Assembly (NCBI RefSeq): GCF_003319125.1
Contig: NZ_QOHG01000002.1
Span: forward strand, 124,001-188,000
Length of the DNA stretch: 64,000 nt
Source: Blastococcus sp. TF02A-26
Lineage (GTDB): Bacteria; Actinomycetota; Actinomycetes; Mycobacteriales; Geodermatophilaceae
Reading direction: 5' to 3'
The stretch's first letter is position 1. Every line of letters starts with the position of its first letter. Below the pieces are notes generated by a model that searched no databases, had not been told where the DNA came from, and was given only the letters and a program-made list of their open reading frames with translations. The translations under genes and the position numbers were made by a program. Positions 38,690 through 49,037 of the stretch are shown here, piece after piece.

Positions 38690-41650
38690 TCAGCCGGCGA
38701 GCCGGGACCCCGACCGGCCTGTGACGACCTCGAGCCGGGTCGGGATGCGGGTGCGGAGCTCCTCGACGTGGCTGATGACGCCGACGGTCCGGCCGCCGCG
38801 CCGCAGCTCGTCGAGGACGTCCATGACGGCGTCGAGCGCGCCGGCGTCCAGGGTGCCGAAGCCCTCGTCGACGAACAGGGTGTCCATCTGCACGCCGCCG
38901 CTCTCGGCGGTGACCACGTCGGCCAAGCCCAGGGCGAGGGCCAGCGAGGCCATGAAGCTCTCGCCCCCGGAGAGCGTCTTGGTCGGGCGCAGCGTGCCGG
39001 TGTACTCGTCGAAGACCTCGAGCCCCAGGCCGCCGCGGGCGCCGTGCCGGCCCTGCGCGTCGCTGTGCCGGAACGTGTAGCGGTCGCCCGACATCTCCAG
39101 CAGCCGGCGGCTGGCCACCTCCGCCACCTGCTCGAGCCGCGCGGCGAGGACGAACGACTGCAGCCGCATCCGCAGCGTGTTGGCGCCCCGGCCGTTGACG
39201 AGGTCGGCCAGGCCGGCGACCTGCTCGGCCACGGCGCGTCGCTCGTGCAGCCGCACCTCGGCCGCGACCACGTCACCGGCCAGCGTGTCCAGGTCGTCGC
39301 TGCACCGGCGGGCACGGTCGAGCGCTGCCACGGCCTCCTCGCGGGCCGCCGTCGCCCGGGCGCAGCGGGCCTCGACCGCGGTCAGGTCGGGAGCGGGGCC
39401 GAGCTCGGCGAGCTCCGGATCGGCCAGGACCTCGCGCAGCGCGTGCAGCGCCCGCTCGTGCGCGGCGATCCGCCTCTCCAGCTCCTCGAGCTCGGCCGGC
39501 TCCGTCAGCGCCGCGGCCGCGGCCGGCACGTCGGCGAACCCCGCCGCGGCGGCGCGTTCCTCGGCGGTCCGCGCGGCACCCTCGGCGGCGACGCGGGCCC
39601 GCAGCTCGGCGCCCTCGGCGCCCAGCACCGCCTCGCAGCGTTCGGCGGCGGTGGTCAGCCGGCGGGCGCGTGCGGCGAGGTCGGGGTCGTCCCCGCGGAC
39701 CGCGTCGAGCCGCTCGGCGAGCGCGGCCAGCTCCGCGGTGTGCGCCGCGCGCTCGGCGGTGCGGCTGCCCAGCTCCTCGCGGTCGGCGGCCAGCCGGCGG
39801 GTGAGCGCGTCGCGCTCCTCGGTCAGCGCGGCGAGGCGGGCCCGGGCGGCCGGCAACCGCCCCGCGGCGGACTGCACCCGCGCCAGCTCCTCCTCGGCCC
39901 GGCTCGCGGCGGCCTCGAGCTCCGGCAGCGGACGCTCACCGGCCCGCGCGGCCAGCACCGCCAGCCTGCGGACCAGCTCCTCCGCGGCACCGGCGGCAGC
40001 GGTGTGGGCCTCCTCGGCGGCTTCCGCGGACTCCCGTGCGCGGTCCTCGTCCGCCGCGGACACCGCCGGGCCGGCGGAGGTGGCCGGCCGGGGGTGGTCG
40101 AGGGCACCGCAGACCGGGCAGTCGAACCCGTCGGTGAGCCCGGCGGCCAGCTCGGCGGCCATCCCCTCGAGCCGGCGCGTGCGGACGTCGAGCAGCTCCT
40201 CCCGCGCCGTGAGCCAGCGTTCCCGGGCGGCGTCCGCGGCGGACCGGGCCCCGTCCAGCCGGGTGGCGAGCCGCTCGGCGTCCCGGCCGGCCGCGAGGGC
40301 GTCCCGGGCGGTCTGCGCCTCGGCGGTCCGGCCGGGCAGCTGCGCCGTGGCGGCCGCGGCGTCGTCCACCCGGGCCTGGGCGCCGGCGACCGCCTCCGGC
40401 ATCGCGGCCAGCGCCTCCTCGGCGGCGGCGCACTGGTCGGCGAGGCGGGCGGTGCGGCTCGCGAGCCGGCCCAGCAGGCGCTCCAGCTCGGCGGCCCGCC
40501 CCGCCTGCGGCTCCAGGGTCCGCGCCTCGGCGGCCTCGTCGCGCAACCGGCGGGCGAGGTCGGTGGCCGGCTCCTCGTCGTGCCCGGTGGCCGCCCACGC
40601 CCGCCGGGCCGCGGCGAGCTCGGCGGCCGCCGTCCGCGCGTCGCGGGCGGCCCGCTCGGCGCCGTGCAGCACCTCGCGGAGCGCCTCGGCGCGCCGGCCG
40701 GCGTCGAGCCGGGTGCGCACCGGCACCAGCGCGGGCTCGGCCGCGGTCAGCCGGGCCAGGTCCTGCTCGGCGCGGGCCCTGCGGGCGTGCCGGTCGGACC
40801 GCAGCCGGGCGGCGGCCAGCTCCTGCCCCGCGGCCGTCGCCGCCGCGGCGGCGGCGTCGGCCGCCTCCCCGACGGCGGTCAGCTCCGCGGCGGCCCGGCC
40901 GCGCAGCCGGGTCACCCAGGCGTCGACCGGCGCACCCGGGTGGGCACCCACCAGCTCGGGGGCCAGCTCCTCGGGCACGTCGGCGTCGGCCGTCTGCGCG
41001 ACTCGGGCCAGGAGGGTGGACAGCTGCAGTCGCTCCTCGCGCAGCGCCTCCTCCGCGGCCCGCCGCTCGCCGGCGAGCCAGTCCTCGACCCGGGCGAACC
41101 GGCCCACGTCGAACAGCGTCCGCAGCAGCTCGGCCCGCCGCTCGGGCTCGGCGCGCAGGAACCGGGCGAAGTCGCCCTGGGGCAGCAGCACCACCTGGCA
41201 GAACTGGTGGACGTCGAGGCCGAGCCGCAGCCGCAGGTGCTCGGCCCCCTCGTCGATCCGGGTGCTCACCGCCTCCCAGCCGCCGTCGGTGGCCCGCTGC
41301 ACGGTCAGCCGGGCCGGCTCGGTGGTGGTGCCGGTGCCGCGCTTCTTGGGCCGGGTCTGCTCCGGCCGGCGGGTGACCAGCAGCCGCTCCCCGCCGAGGG
41401 TGAGCTCGCAGCTGACCTCGGTGCGGGTGCCGGGGTCGGCGTGGTCGCTGCGCAGCCGCTTCTCCTCGCCGCGGGCGCCGGGCACCGTGCCGTAGAGGGC
41501 GAAGACGACCGCGTCGAGCAGGGTCGTCTTCCCCGAGCCCGTCGGGCCCCAGAGCAGGAAGAGCCCGTCGCGGGCCACGTCGTCGAGGTCGACGACCTCC
41601 GTGCCGGGGAACGGGCCGAAGGCGGTCAGCGACAGCCGGTGCAGCCTCAC
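38690..41650 (-). CDS. sbcC: Exonuclease SbcCD subunit C, SMC-like ATPase
   Basis: A 986-residue SMC/Rad50-like ATPase. Walker A (GPTGSGKTT) lies near residue 35. Two long Ala/Arg/Glu-rich coiled-coil arms flank a zinc hook, CPVC in GFDCPVCGALDH, near residue 510. The C-terminal half holds the signature LSGGESFMASL and Walker B FVDEGFGTLD. With SbcD it opens hairpins and processes DNA ends. The GTG at 41650 overlaps the sbcD stop by four bases (GTGA), so the frame reaching further upstream is not used. Confidence 0.95.
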   Translation of the reverse strand: MRLHRLSLTAFGPFPGTEVVDLDDVARDGLFLLWGPTGSGKTTLLDAVVFALYGTVPGARGEEKRLRSDHADPGTRTEVSCELTLGGERLLVTRRPEQTRPKKRGTGTTTEPARLTVQRATDGGWEAVSTRIDEGAEHLRLRLGLDVHQFCQVVLLPQGDFARFLRAEPERRAELLRTLFDVGRFARVEDWLAGERRAAEEALREERLQLSTLLARVAQTADADVPEELAPELVGAHPGAPVDAWVTRLRGRAAAELTAVGEAADAAAAAATAAGQELAAARLRSDRHARRARAEQDLARLTAAEPALVPVRTRLDAGRRAEALREVLHGAERAARDARTAAAELAAARRAWAATGHDEEPATDLARRLRDEAAEARTLEPQAGRAAELERLLGRLASRTARLADQCAAAEEALAAMPEAVAGAQARVDDAAAATAQLPGRTAEAQTARDALAAGRDAERLATRLDGARSAADAARERWLTAREELLDVRTRRLEGMAAELAAGLTDGFDCPVCGALDHPRPATSAGPAVSAADEDRARESAEAAEEAHTAAAGAAEELVRRLAVLAARAGERPLPELEAAASRAEEELARVQSAAGRLPAARARLAALTEERDALTRRLAADREELGSRTAERAAHTAELAALAERLDAVRGDDPDLAARARRLTTAAERCEAVLGAEGAELRARVAAEGAARTAEERAAAAGFADVPAAAAALTEPAELEELERRIAAHERALHALREVLADPELAELGPAPDLTAVEARCARATAAREEAVAALDRARRCSDDLDTLAGDVVAAEVRLHERRAVAEQVAGLADLVNGRGANTLRMRLQSFVLAARLEQVAEVASRRLLEMSGDRYTFRHSDAQGRHGARGGLGLEVFDEYTGTLRPTKTLSGGESFMASLALALGLADVVTAESGGVQMDTLFVDEGFGTLDAGALDAVMDVLDELRRGGRTVGVISHVEELRTRIPTRLEVVTGRSGSRLAG

Positions 41651-42798
41651 CCGGCGACCTCCTCGCGGGCGGCCGCCGCGAGTGCCCGGCCGAGCAGCTC
41701 CCGCTCGGCCGGCGTCGCGCCCACCCCGCCGCGGACGTGGCTGACGAACTCGCCGACCACGGCCGCGTCGTCCCGGCCGGCGAGCCGCTCGGTGTAGCTG
41801 CGCCCGTCGGCCACCCGGCCGCTGCCGGTCCACTCCAGGTGCGCGCAGTGCGGGAACCGCGCCTGCAACCGGCGCATCGGGTCGGCCGGACGGACCGCGT
41901 CGGTCAGCCGCGCGCTGACGAACGCCTCCTCCGCCTCGGCGTGCGCGGGGTCGGAGAGCAGCTCGTCGAGGGTCCCGGTCAGGACGACCAGCGGCCGCGG
42001 CACGGGCAGCGGCACGGCGCGGACGCCGGCCAGGCCGGTGGCGTCGAGGTCGACCAGCCAGACCTGCTTCTGCTGCCCCGCCTCGCCGAAGGAGTACGGC
42101 AGCGGGGAGCCGCTGTAGCGCAGCCGCTCGGTGAGGGTCTGCGGGCGGTGCAGGTGGCCCAGGGCCACGTAGTCGACGCCGTCGAACACCGGCACGGGCA
42201 CCCGGTCGACGCCGCCGACGGTGATGTCGCGCTCGCTCTCGCTGGGCATCCCGCCGCCGACGAAGGCGTGCGCCAGCACCACCGACCGGGTGCCCGGCCG
42301 CAGGAAGAGGTCGGCGCGGACCCGCTCCATGACCTCGGTCAGCACCGCCTCGTGGCTGCGCGCGCCGGGGACGCCCAGCTCGTCGCGGGCGAGCTCCGGC
42401 TCGAGGTAGGGCAGGCAGTAGAGGGCGACGTCGCCGTGCTCGTCGGCCAGCAGGACCGGCTCGTCGAGGTCCGCGGTCGTCGTCCGGACGTGCAGCCCGG
42501 CGGCGGCCAGCAGACCGGAGAACGTGCCCAGCCGGCGGGCGGAGTCGTGGTTGCCCGGGGTGAGCACGACGGCTGCGCCCGCGCGGCGCAGCCGCCCGAC
42601 GACCCGGTCGAGCACGGCCTGCGCGTCGGCCGAGGGCACCGCGCGGTCGTAGACGTCACCGGCGACGACCACCACGTCGACGCGCTCGTCGGCCACGATC
42701 CCCGCCAGCCCGCTCAACACCGCCTCCTGCTCGCGCAGCAGGTCGGTGCCGTGCAGCGACCGCCCCACGTGCCAGTCCGAGGTGTGCAGCAGCCGCAT
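41647..42798 (-). CDS. sbcD: Exonuclease SbcCD subunit D, nuclease
   Basis: A 383-residue Mre11-type phosphoesterase with the metal-binding motifs SDWHVG, AGDVYDR, PGNHDS, AHAFV and GHLHRPQ. It is the nuclease partner of SbcC, encoded directly downstream. The ATG at 42798 has a TACCGT -10 eight bases upstream. A 26-bp tandem repeat lies 63 bases further upstream. Confidence 0.96.
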   Translation of the reverse strand: MRLLHTSDWHVGRSLHGTDLLREQEAVLSGLAGIVADERVDVVVVAGDVYDRAVPSADAQAVLDRVVGRLRRAGAAVVLTPGNHDSARRLGTFSGLLAAAGLHVRTTTADLDEPVLLADEHGDVALYCLPYLEPELARDELGVPGARSHEAVLTEVMERVRADLFLRPGTRSVVLAHAFVGGGMPSESERDITVGGVDRVPVPVFDGVDYVALGHLHRPQTLTERLRYSGSPLPYSFGEAGQQKQVWLVDLDATGLAGVRAVPLPVPRPLVVLTGTLDELLSDPAHAEAEEAFVSARLTDAVRPADPMRRLQARFPHCAHLEWTGSGRVADGRSYTERLAGRDDAAVVGEFVSHVRGGVGATPAERELLGRALAAAAREEVAG

Positions 42799-42806
42799 GG
42801 ACCGGG

Positions 42807-42812
42807 ACGGTA
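42807..42812 (-). promoter_or_regulatory. Leaderless -10 box of sbcD-sbcC
   Basis: TACCGT on the minus strand, 8 bases before the ATG at 42798. Confidence 0.5.
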
Positions 42813-42860
42813 GGTCGGCCCACCGACAGAACCGGCCAGGCTCGCCGTGACCGATCCGTC

Positions 42861-42974
42861 ACACCGCGCAGGACCCGGCGCCATCGACACCGCGCAGGAC
42901 CCGGCGCCATCGACACCGCGCAGGACCCGGCGCCATCGACACCGCGCGGGCCCGGCGCCAGTCGACACCGCGGG
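42861..42974. repeat. 26-bp tandem repeat (minisatellite)
   Basis: Three identical 26-bp units (42861-42886, 42887-42912, 42913-42938) are followed by a fourth with a few changes (42939-42964) and the first 10 bases of a fifth. Each unit contains the palindrome GGCGCC. The array fills the gap between the end of the PH-domain gene and the sbcD promoter. It is not CRISPR: there are no spacers. Confidence 0.95.
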
Positions 42975-42977
42975 AGG

Positions 42978-43538
42978 TCAGTGCGTCGGCGCCCCGTAGG
43001 CCTGGTCGTCGCCGCGCAGGAAGCCGGCGTTCTCCCGGCCGCGCCGGTCGGCGTCCTCCTCGATCATGTGGTTGAGGAGCTGCTGGATGCCGTCGCTGTC
43101 GGGGATCTGCTTGAGCACCGTGGCGCCACTGTCGCCGGCGGACTCGATCGTGATCGTGCCCGACTGGATGATCCGCTCCCACACCGTCTGGCTGTAGGAG
43201 ACGTCGGTGATGCGCGACAGCCCGATGTCGCGGCCCTTGCGGGCGAGGATGCCCTCGCGGAACAGCAGCCGGTGCGTGGTGATCACGTAGTGCGTCGTCC
43301 GCCAGCGCAGCAGCGGCACCAGCACGAAGGCGATGAGCAGCAGCACGGCCGCGCCGACGATCAGCAGCCGGTAGAGGCCGGCCCGGTCGGAGTCGGAGTC
43401 GACGAGCGCCGCCCCGAAGGACGCGCCACCGACGATCAGCAGCAGGAACAGCACCGGCCAGAAGACGGTCAGCCAGTGCGGGTGCAGGTGGCGCACGACC
43501 TCTTCGTCCGAGGCCAGCAGCTTGTCGGGGTAGCCCAT
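42978..43538 (-). CDS. PH-domain membrane protein (Rv3278c-like)
   Basis: A 186-residue protein with two close membrane helices (about 26-45 and 57-77) followed by a bacterial PH domain (bPH2/DUF304): WRTTHYVITTHRLLFREGIL, IGLSRITDVSYSQT and GTITIESAG. The C-terminal tail is charged. Its role is unknown; in M. tuberculosis a similar protein (Rv3278c) also lies between purK and birA. The ATG at 43538 begins the conserved part; the frame extending into birA is antisense-like and lacks support. Confidence 0.85.
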   Translation of the reverse strand: MGYPDKLLASDEEVVRHLHPHWLTVFWPVLFLLLIVGGASFGAALVDSDSDRAGLYRLLIVGAAVLLLIAFVLVPLLRWRTTHYVITTHRLLFREGILARKGRDIGLSRITDVSYSQTVWERIIQSGTITIESAGDSGATVLKQIPDSDGIQQLLNHMIEEDADRRGRENAGFLRGDDQAYGAPTH

Positions 43539-43621
43539 GGCGCACAGGGTGGCGCAGCGCGGGCCGCAGCGGGGGGCGCGGACGCGCGGCGCGTCCGTGT
43601 CGACCCCACCGGTCCCAGGCG

Positions 43622-44491
43622 TCAGGCGCGCGGGCGTACGTGCCGGACGTCCCCGCTGGCCAGCTCCACCGTCCCGCCGGCGGTGCGGACGACGAGCCGG
43701 CCGTCCCAGTCCACCGCCTCGGCCACGCCCTCGAGCCGGCTGTCGTCGGGCAGGGTCACGACGACCTCGGTGCCGACCGTGGCGCACCAGGCGAGGTAGT
43801 CGTGCGCCAGACCGCTCTGCACCGGGTCGCCGAGCGTCGCCGTCCACCCCAGGTACCGGCGCTCGAGCGCGCGCAGGAACTCCAGCAGCACCGGTGCCCG
43901 GTCCACGGTGCGGCCGACCTCCATGGCCAGCGACGACGCCCCCTCCGGCAGCTCGTCCGGGCGGGTGGAGACGTTCAGGCCCACCCCGACGACGACCGCC
44001 GGCGGATCGGCGGCGGGCACCGCCTCGGCCAGGATCCCGGCCAGCTTGCTGCCGTCGGCGGCGAGCAGGTCGTTGGGCCACTTCAGCGCCGCCCGGCAGC
44101 CGGGGACGGCGCCGACCGCCTCGGCCAGGGCGACGCCGGTCAGCAGGGGCAGCCAGCCACGCCGGGCGGCGGGGACGTCGGGGCGCAGCAGCACCGAGAC
44201 CGTCAGCCCGGCCCGGGGCGGGGAGGTCCACACCCGGTCCAGCCGGCCCCGGCCCGCCTCCTGGTGCTCGGCGACGAGGACGGTGCCCTCGGGTGCGTCG
44301 TCGGCGGCGCGGGCGACCAGTTCGGCGTTGGTGGAGCCGATCCGCTCGACCACCTCCAGCGAGCGCCACAGCCGGCTCTCCCGGGTGAGCGCGGTGGTCA
44401 GGGCCGCGGCGTCGAGAGCGGGCCGCTCGAGGTCCGACCAGCGGGACTCCGACGGTGACGGCAGTGGCGACGACAGGGGGTCCTCGGGCAC
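43622..44491 (-). CDS. birA: Biotin-[acetyl-CoA-carboxylase] ligase
   Basis: A 289-residue biotin protein ligase without an N-terminal DNA-binding domain, so not a repressor. It has GSTNAEL, the biotin-binding [12 protein letters not shown] (GRGR motif), KWPNDLL and KLAGILAE, and a C-terminal SH3-like domain. It biotinylates the carrier lysine of the acyl-CoA carboxylase alpha subunit encoded at 47-49 kb. It is transcribed divergently from the carboxylase genes, with -10 boxes overlapping theirs. The GTG start at 44491 has TAGCGT six bases upstream. Confidence 0.95.
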   Translation of the reverse strand: MPEDPLSSPLPSPSESRWSDLERPALDAAALTTALTRESRLWRSLEVVERIGSTNAELVARAADDAPEGTVLVAEHQEAGRGRLDRVWTSPPRAGLTVSVLLRPDVPAARRGWLPLLTGVALAEAVGAVPGCRAALKWPNDLLAADGSKLAGILAEAVPAADPPAVVVGVGLNVSTRPDELPEGASSLAMEVGRTVDRAPVLLEFLRALERRYLGWTATLGDPVQSGLAHDYLAWCATVGTEVVVTLPDDSRLEGVAEAVDWDGRLVVRTAGGTVELASGDVRHVRPRA

Positions 44492-44496
44492 TCCCC

Positions 44497-44503
44497 TACG
44501 CTA
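44497..44503. promoter_or_regulatory. Overlapping divergent -10 boxes of birA and accD
   Basis: The 7 bases TACGCTA read as TACGCT on the plus strand (44497-44502) and TAGCGT on the minus strand (44503-44498). The minus box is 6 bases from the birA GTG (leaderless). The plus box would give accD a leader of about 60 bases. Confidence 0.5.
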
Positions 44504-44569
44504 CGGCCGCGAGCCCGGCCCCCGGTGGGAGCCGGCGGTTGGACTCCCGAGCGGAACGAGGCAGGGTCT

Positions 44570-46191
<1,622 letters not shown>

Positions 46192-46195
<4 letters not shown>

Positions 46196-46431
46196 GCGAG
46201 CCGACCGAGCAGTCCGACCAGCCGCGGCGCCCGCTGCTGCGGGTCGTGAAGGGCGAGCCCAGCGCCGAGGAGCTCGCCGCCCTGACCGTCGTCGTGGCCG
46301 CACTCGCCTCGCGGGGTGCGCCTCGTCGCCGGCCGCGGCCGGTGGGCGCCTGGGCCTCGCCGGGCCGCACGCACCGCCGTCCCGTCCAGGCCGGTCCGGG
46401 CGGCTGGCAGGCGTCCGGGAGGCCTGCGTGA
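46192..46431 (+). CDS. accE: Acyl-CoA carboxylase epsilon subunit
   Basis: A 79-residue protein with [20 protein letters not shown] and a basic, Trp/Pro-containing C-terminus, the pattern of actinobacterial AccE/PccE subunits that stabilise the alpha-beta carboxylase complex. The GTG start overlaps the accD stop and its own stop overlaps the maf start (both GTGA), so all three are translationally coupled. Confidence 0.9.
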
Positions 46432-47036
46432 GCGACGTGCGCCGGCTGGTCCTGGCGTCGGCGTCGCCGGCGCGCCTGGCGCTGCTGCGCCAGGCGGGCC
46501 TGTCGCCCGACGTGGTCGTCAGCGGCGTCGACGAGTCCGCCGTGACCGCGCCCCGCGTCGCCGAGCGCGTGGCCCTGCTGGCCGCCGCCAAGGCGACCGC
46601 GGTGGCCGAGCGGGAGACCGACGCGCTGGTCATCGGGGCCGACTCGCTGCTGGAGTTCCGCGGGCAGGCCATGGGCAAGCCGGCCGACGTGCACGAGGCG
46701 CGGGACCGCTGGCAGCACATGGGCGGCCGCTCGGGCGTGCTGCACACCGGCCAGGCCCTGTTCGACGTGCGCGACGGCGCGATCGTCGGTCGGGACGTCG
46801 TCGTCGTGTCGACCACGGTGCACTTCGTCCGGCCGACCGCCGCCGAACTGGAGGCCTACCTCGCCACCGGAGAGCCCCTCGCCGTGGCGGGCGCCTTCAC
46901 CCTCGACGGGCTGGGTGCGTCGTTCGTCCGCCGGGTGGACGGCGACCCGGCCGCCGTCGTCGGCCTGTCGCTCGCCGCGCTGCGGTCGCAGTTGGCCGCG
47001 CGGGACGTCGCCGTCACCGACCTCTGGCGGCGCTGA
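46428..47036 (+). CDS. maf: Maf-family nucleotide pyrophosphatase
   Basis: A 202-residue Maf/YhdE-type protein: LVLASASPARLALL, DALVIGADSLLEF with the catalytic aspartate, and GKPADVHEARDRW. It hydrolyses non-canonical or modified nucleoside triphosphates such as dTTP/UTP analogues. It follows accE with a GTGA overlap, as maf (Rv3282) follows accE5 in M. tuberculosis. Confidence 0.92.
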   Translation: MSDVRRLVLASASPARLALLRQAGLSPDVVVSGVDESAVTAPRVAERVALLAAAKATAVAERETDALVIGADSLLEFRGQAMGKPADVHEARDRWQHMGGRSGVLHTGQALFDVRDGAIVGRDVVVVSTTVHFVRPTAAELEAYLATGEPLAVAGAFTLDGLGASFVRRVDGDPAAVVGLSLAALRSQLAARDVAVTDLWRR

Positions 47037-47174
47037 ACCCACGACACCCCGTCGGCTCGCCGGCGCGGAGGTGTCCGCTCGCCCGGCGTGCGCACGCGAT
47101 GCGCCCGAGCGTCCGGCCGCCCCGTCCGGACCGGGGGCGGCGGGCCTCGGCGCAGCCGCCCGCCGGAGCCTGAC

Positions 47175-47180
47175 TATTGT
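47175..47180 (+). promoter_or_regulatory. Possible -10 box of accA
   Basis: TATTGT ends 30 bases before the GTG at 47211. The intervening leader contains GAGAGGGAG as ribosome binding site. This would separate accA transcription from the accD-accE-maf operon. Confidence 0.35.
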
Positions 47181-47210
47181 CCGGTCGGTCCACTGAGAGG
47201 GAGTACGCCA

Positions 47211-48974
47211 GTGCAGAAGGTCCTGATCGCCAACCGCGGGGAGATCGCCGTCCGCGTCGCGCGTGCGTGCAAGGACGCGGGGCTCACCAGCGTCGCGGTC
47301 TACGCCGAGCCCGACCGGGACGCCCTGCACGTGCGCACCGCCGACGAGGCCTTCGCCCTGGGCGGGACGACGCCGGGTGACTCCTACCTGGTGATCGACA
47401 AGATCCTCGACGCCGCGAAGCAGTCCGGCGCCGACGCGATCCACCCGGGCTACGGGTTCCTCTCCGAGAACGCCGACTTCGCCCAGGCCGTGATCGACGC
47501 CGGCCTGACCTGGATCGGCCCCTCGCCGCAGGCGATCATCGACCTCGGGGACAAGGTCGCCGCGCGGCACATCGCCACGCGCGCCGGCGCCCCGCTGGTG
47601 CCCGGCACCAAGGACCCGGTCGGTGGCGCCGACGAGGTCGTCGCGTTCGCCGAGGAGCACGGCCTCCCGGTGGCCATCAAGGCCGCGTTCGGCGGTGGCG
47701 GCCGCGGGCTGAAGGTGGCCCGCACCAAGGAGGAGATCCCCGAGCTGTTCGACTCCGCCGTCCGCGAGGCGGTCGCCGCCTTCGGTCGCGGCGAGTGCTT
47801 CGTCGAGCGGTTCCTGGACAAGCCCCGCCACGTGGAGGCGCAGGTCCTGGCCGACACGCACGGGAACGTGATCGTCGTCGGCACCCGCGACTGCTCGCTG
47901 CAGCGGCGCAACCAGAAGCTGGTCGAGGAGGCCCCCGCGCCGTTCCTCACCGACGAGCAGCGCGCCCGGATCCACGAGTCGGCCAAGGCCATCTGCAAGG
48001 AGGCCGGCTACCACGGTGCCGGCACCGTCGAGTACCTCGTCGGCACCGACGGCTCGATCTCCTTCCTCGAGGTGAACACCCGCCTGCAGGTGGAGCACCC
48101 GGTCAGCGAGGAGACCAGCGGCCTGGACCTCGTCCGGCAGCAGTTCCGGATCGCCGAGGGCCTGCCCCTGGAGATCACCGAGGACCCCACTCCGCGCGGG
48201 CACAGCATCGAGTTCCGCATCAACGCCGAGGACGCCGGCCGCAACTTCATGCCCGCCCCCGGCCCCGTCGAGCGGCTGGAGATCCCGCAGGGCCCCGGCG
48301 TCCGGTGGGACTCCGGCGTCGAGACCGGCGGCGAGGTCGCCGGTGCGTTCGACTCGATGCTGGCCAAGCTCATCGTCACCGGCGCGACCCGCGAGGAGGC
48401 GCTCCAGCGCGCTCGCCGGGCCCTGGACGAGCTGGTGGTCGAGGGCATGCCCACGGTCATCCCGTTCCACCGCGCCGTCGTCCGCGACGAGGCCTTCACC
48501 TCCGAGCCGTTCACCGTGCACACCCGGTGGATCGAGACCGAGTGGGACAACCAGGTGCCGCCGTACTCGGCCGCGCCGGCCGAGGGGGATGAGCCGCAGG
48601 AGCGGCAGACCGTCGTCGTCGAGGTCGGCGGGCGCCGGCTCGAGGTCTCCCTGCCCGCGGGCCTCGCCCTGGGTGGTGGCGCTCCGGCCCCGGCCGGTGG
48701 TGGCGCGAAGCCGCGCAAGCGCGGCGGCGGGCACGGCGGCTCGGCTGCGTCGGGCGACTCCCTCACCTCGCCGATGCAGGGCACGATCGTGAAGGTGGCG
48801 GTCGAGGACGGCGCGACCGTCGAGGCCGGCGACCTGGTCGTCGTCCTCGAGGCCATGAAGATGGAGCAGCCGATCACCGCCCACAAGGCGGGCACGGTCA
48901 CCGGCCTGTCTGCGGAGGTCGGCGCCTCCGTCACCAGCGGCGCGGTCCTCTGCACCATCACCGACGCCGAGTAG
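47211..48974 (+). CDS. accA3: Acyl-CoA carboxylase alpha subunit (biotin carboxylase/carrier)
   Basis: A 587-residue fusion of biotin carboxylase (residues 1-450) and biotin carboxyl carrier protein (about 515-587). The carboxylase part has [12 protein letters not shown], the ATP-grasp loop [10 protein letters not shown], the active-site [12 protein letters not shown] and the R-rich EFRINAED. After a Gly/Ala/Lys linker the carrier ends with EAMKM, the biotinylated lysine being Lys550. It is shared by the AccD subunits for malonyl- and methylmalonyl-CoA formation (AccA3-type). The GTG at 47211 has a clear GAGAGGGAG site. A strong terminator follows. Confidence 0.96.
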   Translation: MQKVLIANRGEIAVRVARACKDAGLTSVAVYAEPDRDALHVRTADEAFALGGTTPGDSYLVIDKILDAAKQSGADAIHPGYGFLSENADFAQAVIDAGLTWIGPSPQAIIDLGDKVAARHIATRAGAPLVPGTKDPVGGADEVVAFAEEHGLPVAIKAAFGGGGRGLKVARTKEEIPELFDSAVREAVAAFGRGECFVERFLDKPRHVEAQVLADTHGNVIVVGTRDCSLQRRNQKLVEEAPAPFLTDEQRARIHESAKAICKEAGYHGAGTVEYLVGTDGSISFLEVNTRLQVEHPVSEETSGLDLVRQQFRIAEGLPLEITEDPTPRGHSIEFRINAEDAGRNFMPAPGPVERLEIPQGPGVRWDSGVETGGEVAGAFDSMLAKLIVTGATREEALQRARRALDELVVEGMPTVIPFHRAVVRDEAFTSEPFTVHTRWIETEWDNQVPPYSAAPAEGDEPQERQTVVVEVGGRRLEVSLPAGLALGGGAPAPAGGGAKPRKRGGGHGGSAASGDSLTSPMQGTIVKVAVEDGATVEAGDLVVVLEAMKMEQPITAHKAGTVTGLSAEVGASVTSGAVLCTITDAE

Positions 48975-48982
48975 CTCCCCGC

Positions 48983-49028
48983 ACGCACGAGGGCCCGCCA
49001 CCGATCGCGGTGGCGGGCCCTCGTGCGT
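48983..49028. terminator. Bidirectional hairpin terminator
   Basis: Perfect 20-base arms (48983-49002 and 49009-49028) flank a 6-base loop, between accA and the convergent LGFP protease gene. Confidence 0.9.
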
Positions 49029-49037
49029 CCGCGTCGG

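Noticed and set aside
38768-41797. Plus-strand frame of about 1000 residues opposite sbcC
   Set aside because: Antisense shadow of a high-GC coiled-coil gene; only Gly/Ala/Arg/Pro content, no motif.
42861-42974. CRISPR array
   Set aside because: The 26-bp units are directly adjacent with no spacers and no cas genes are near.
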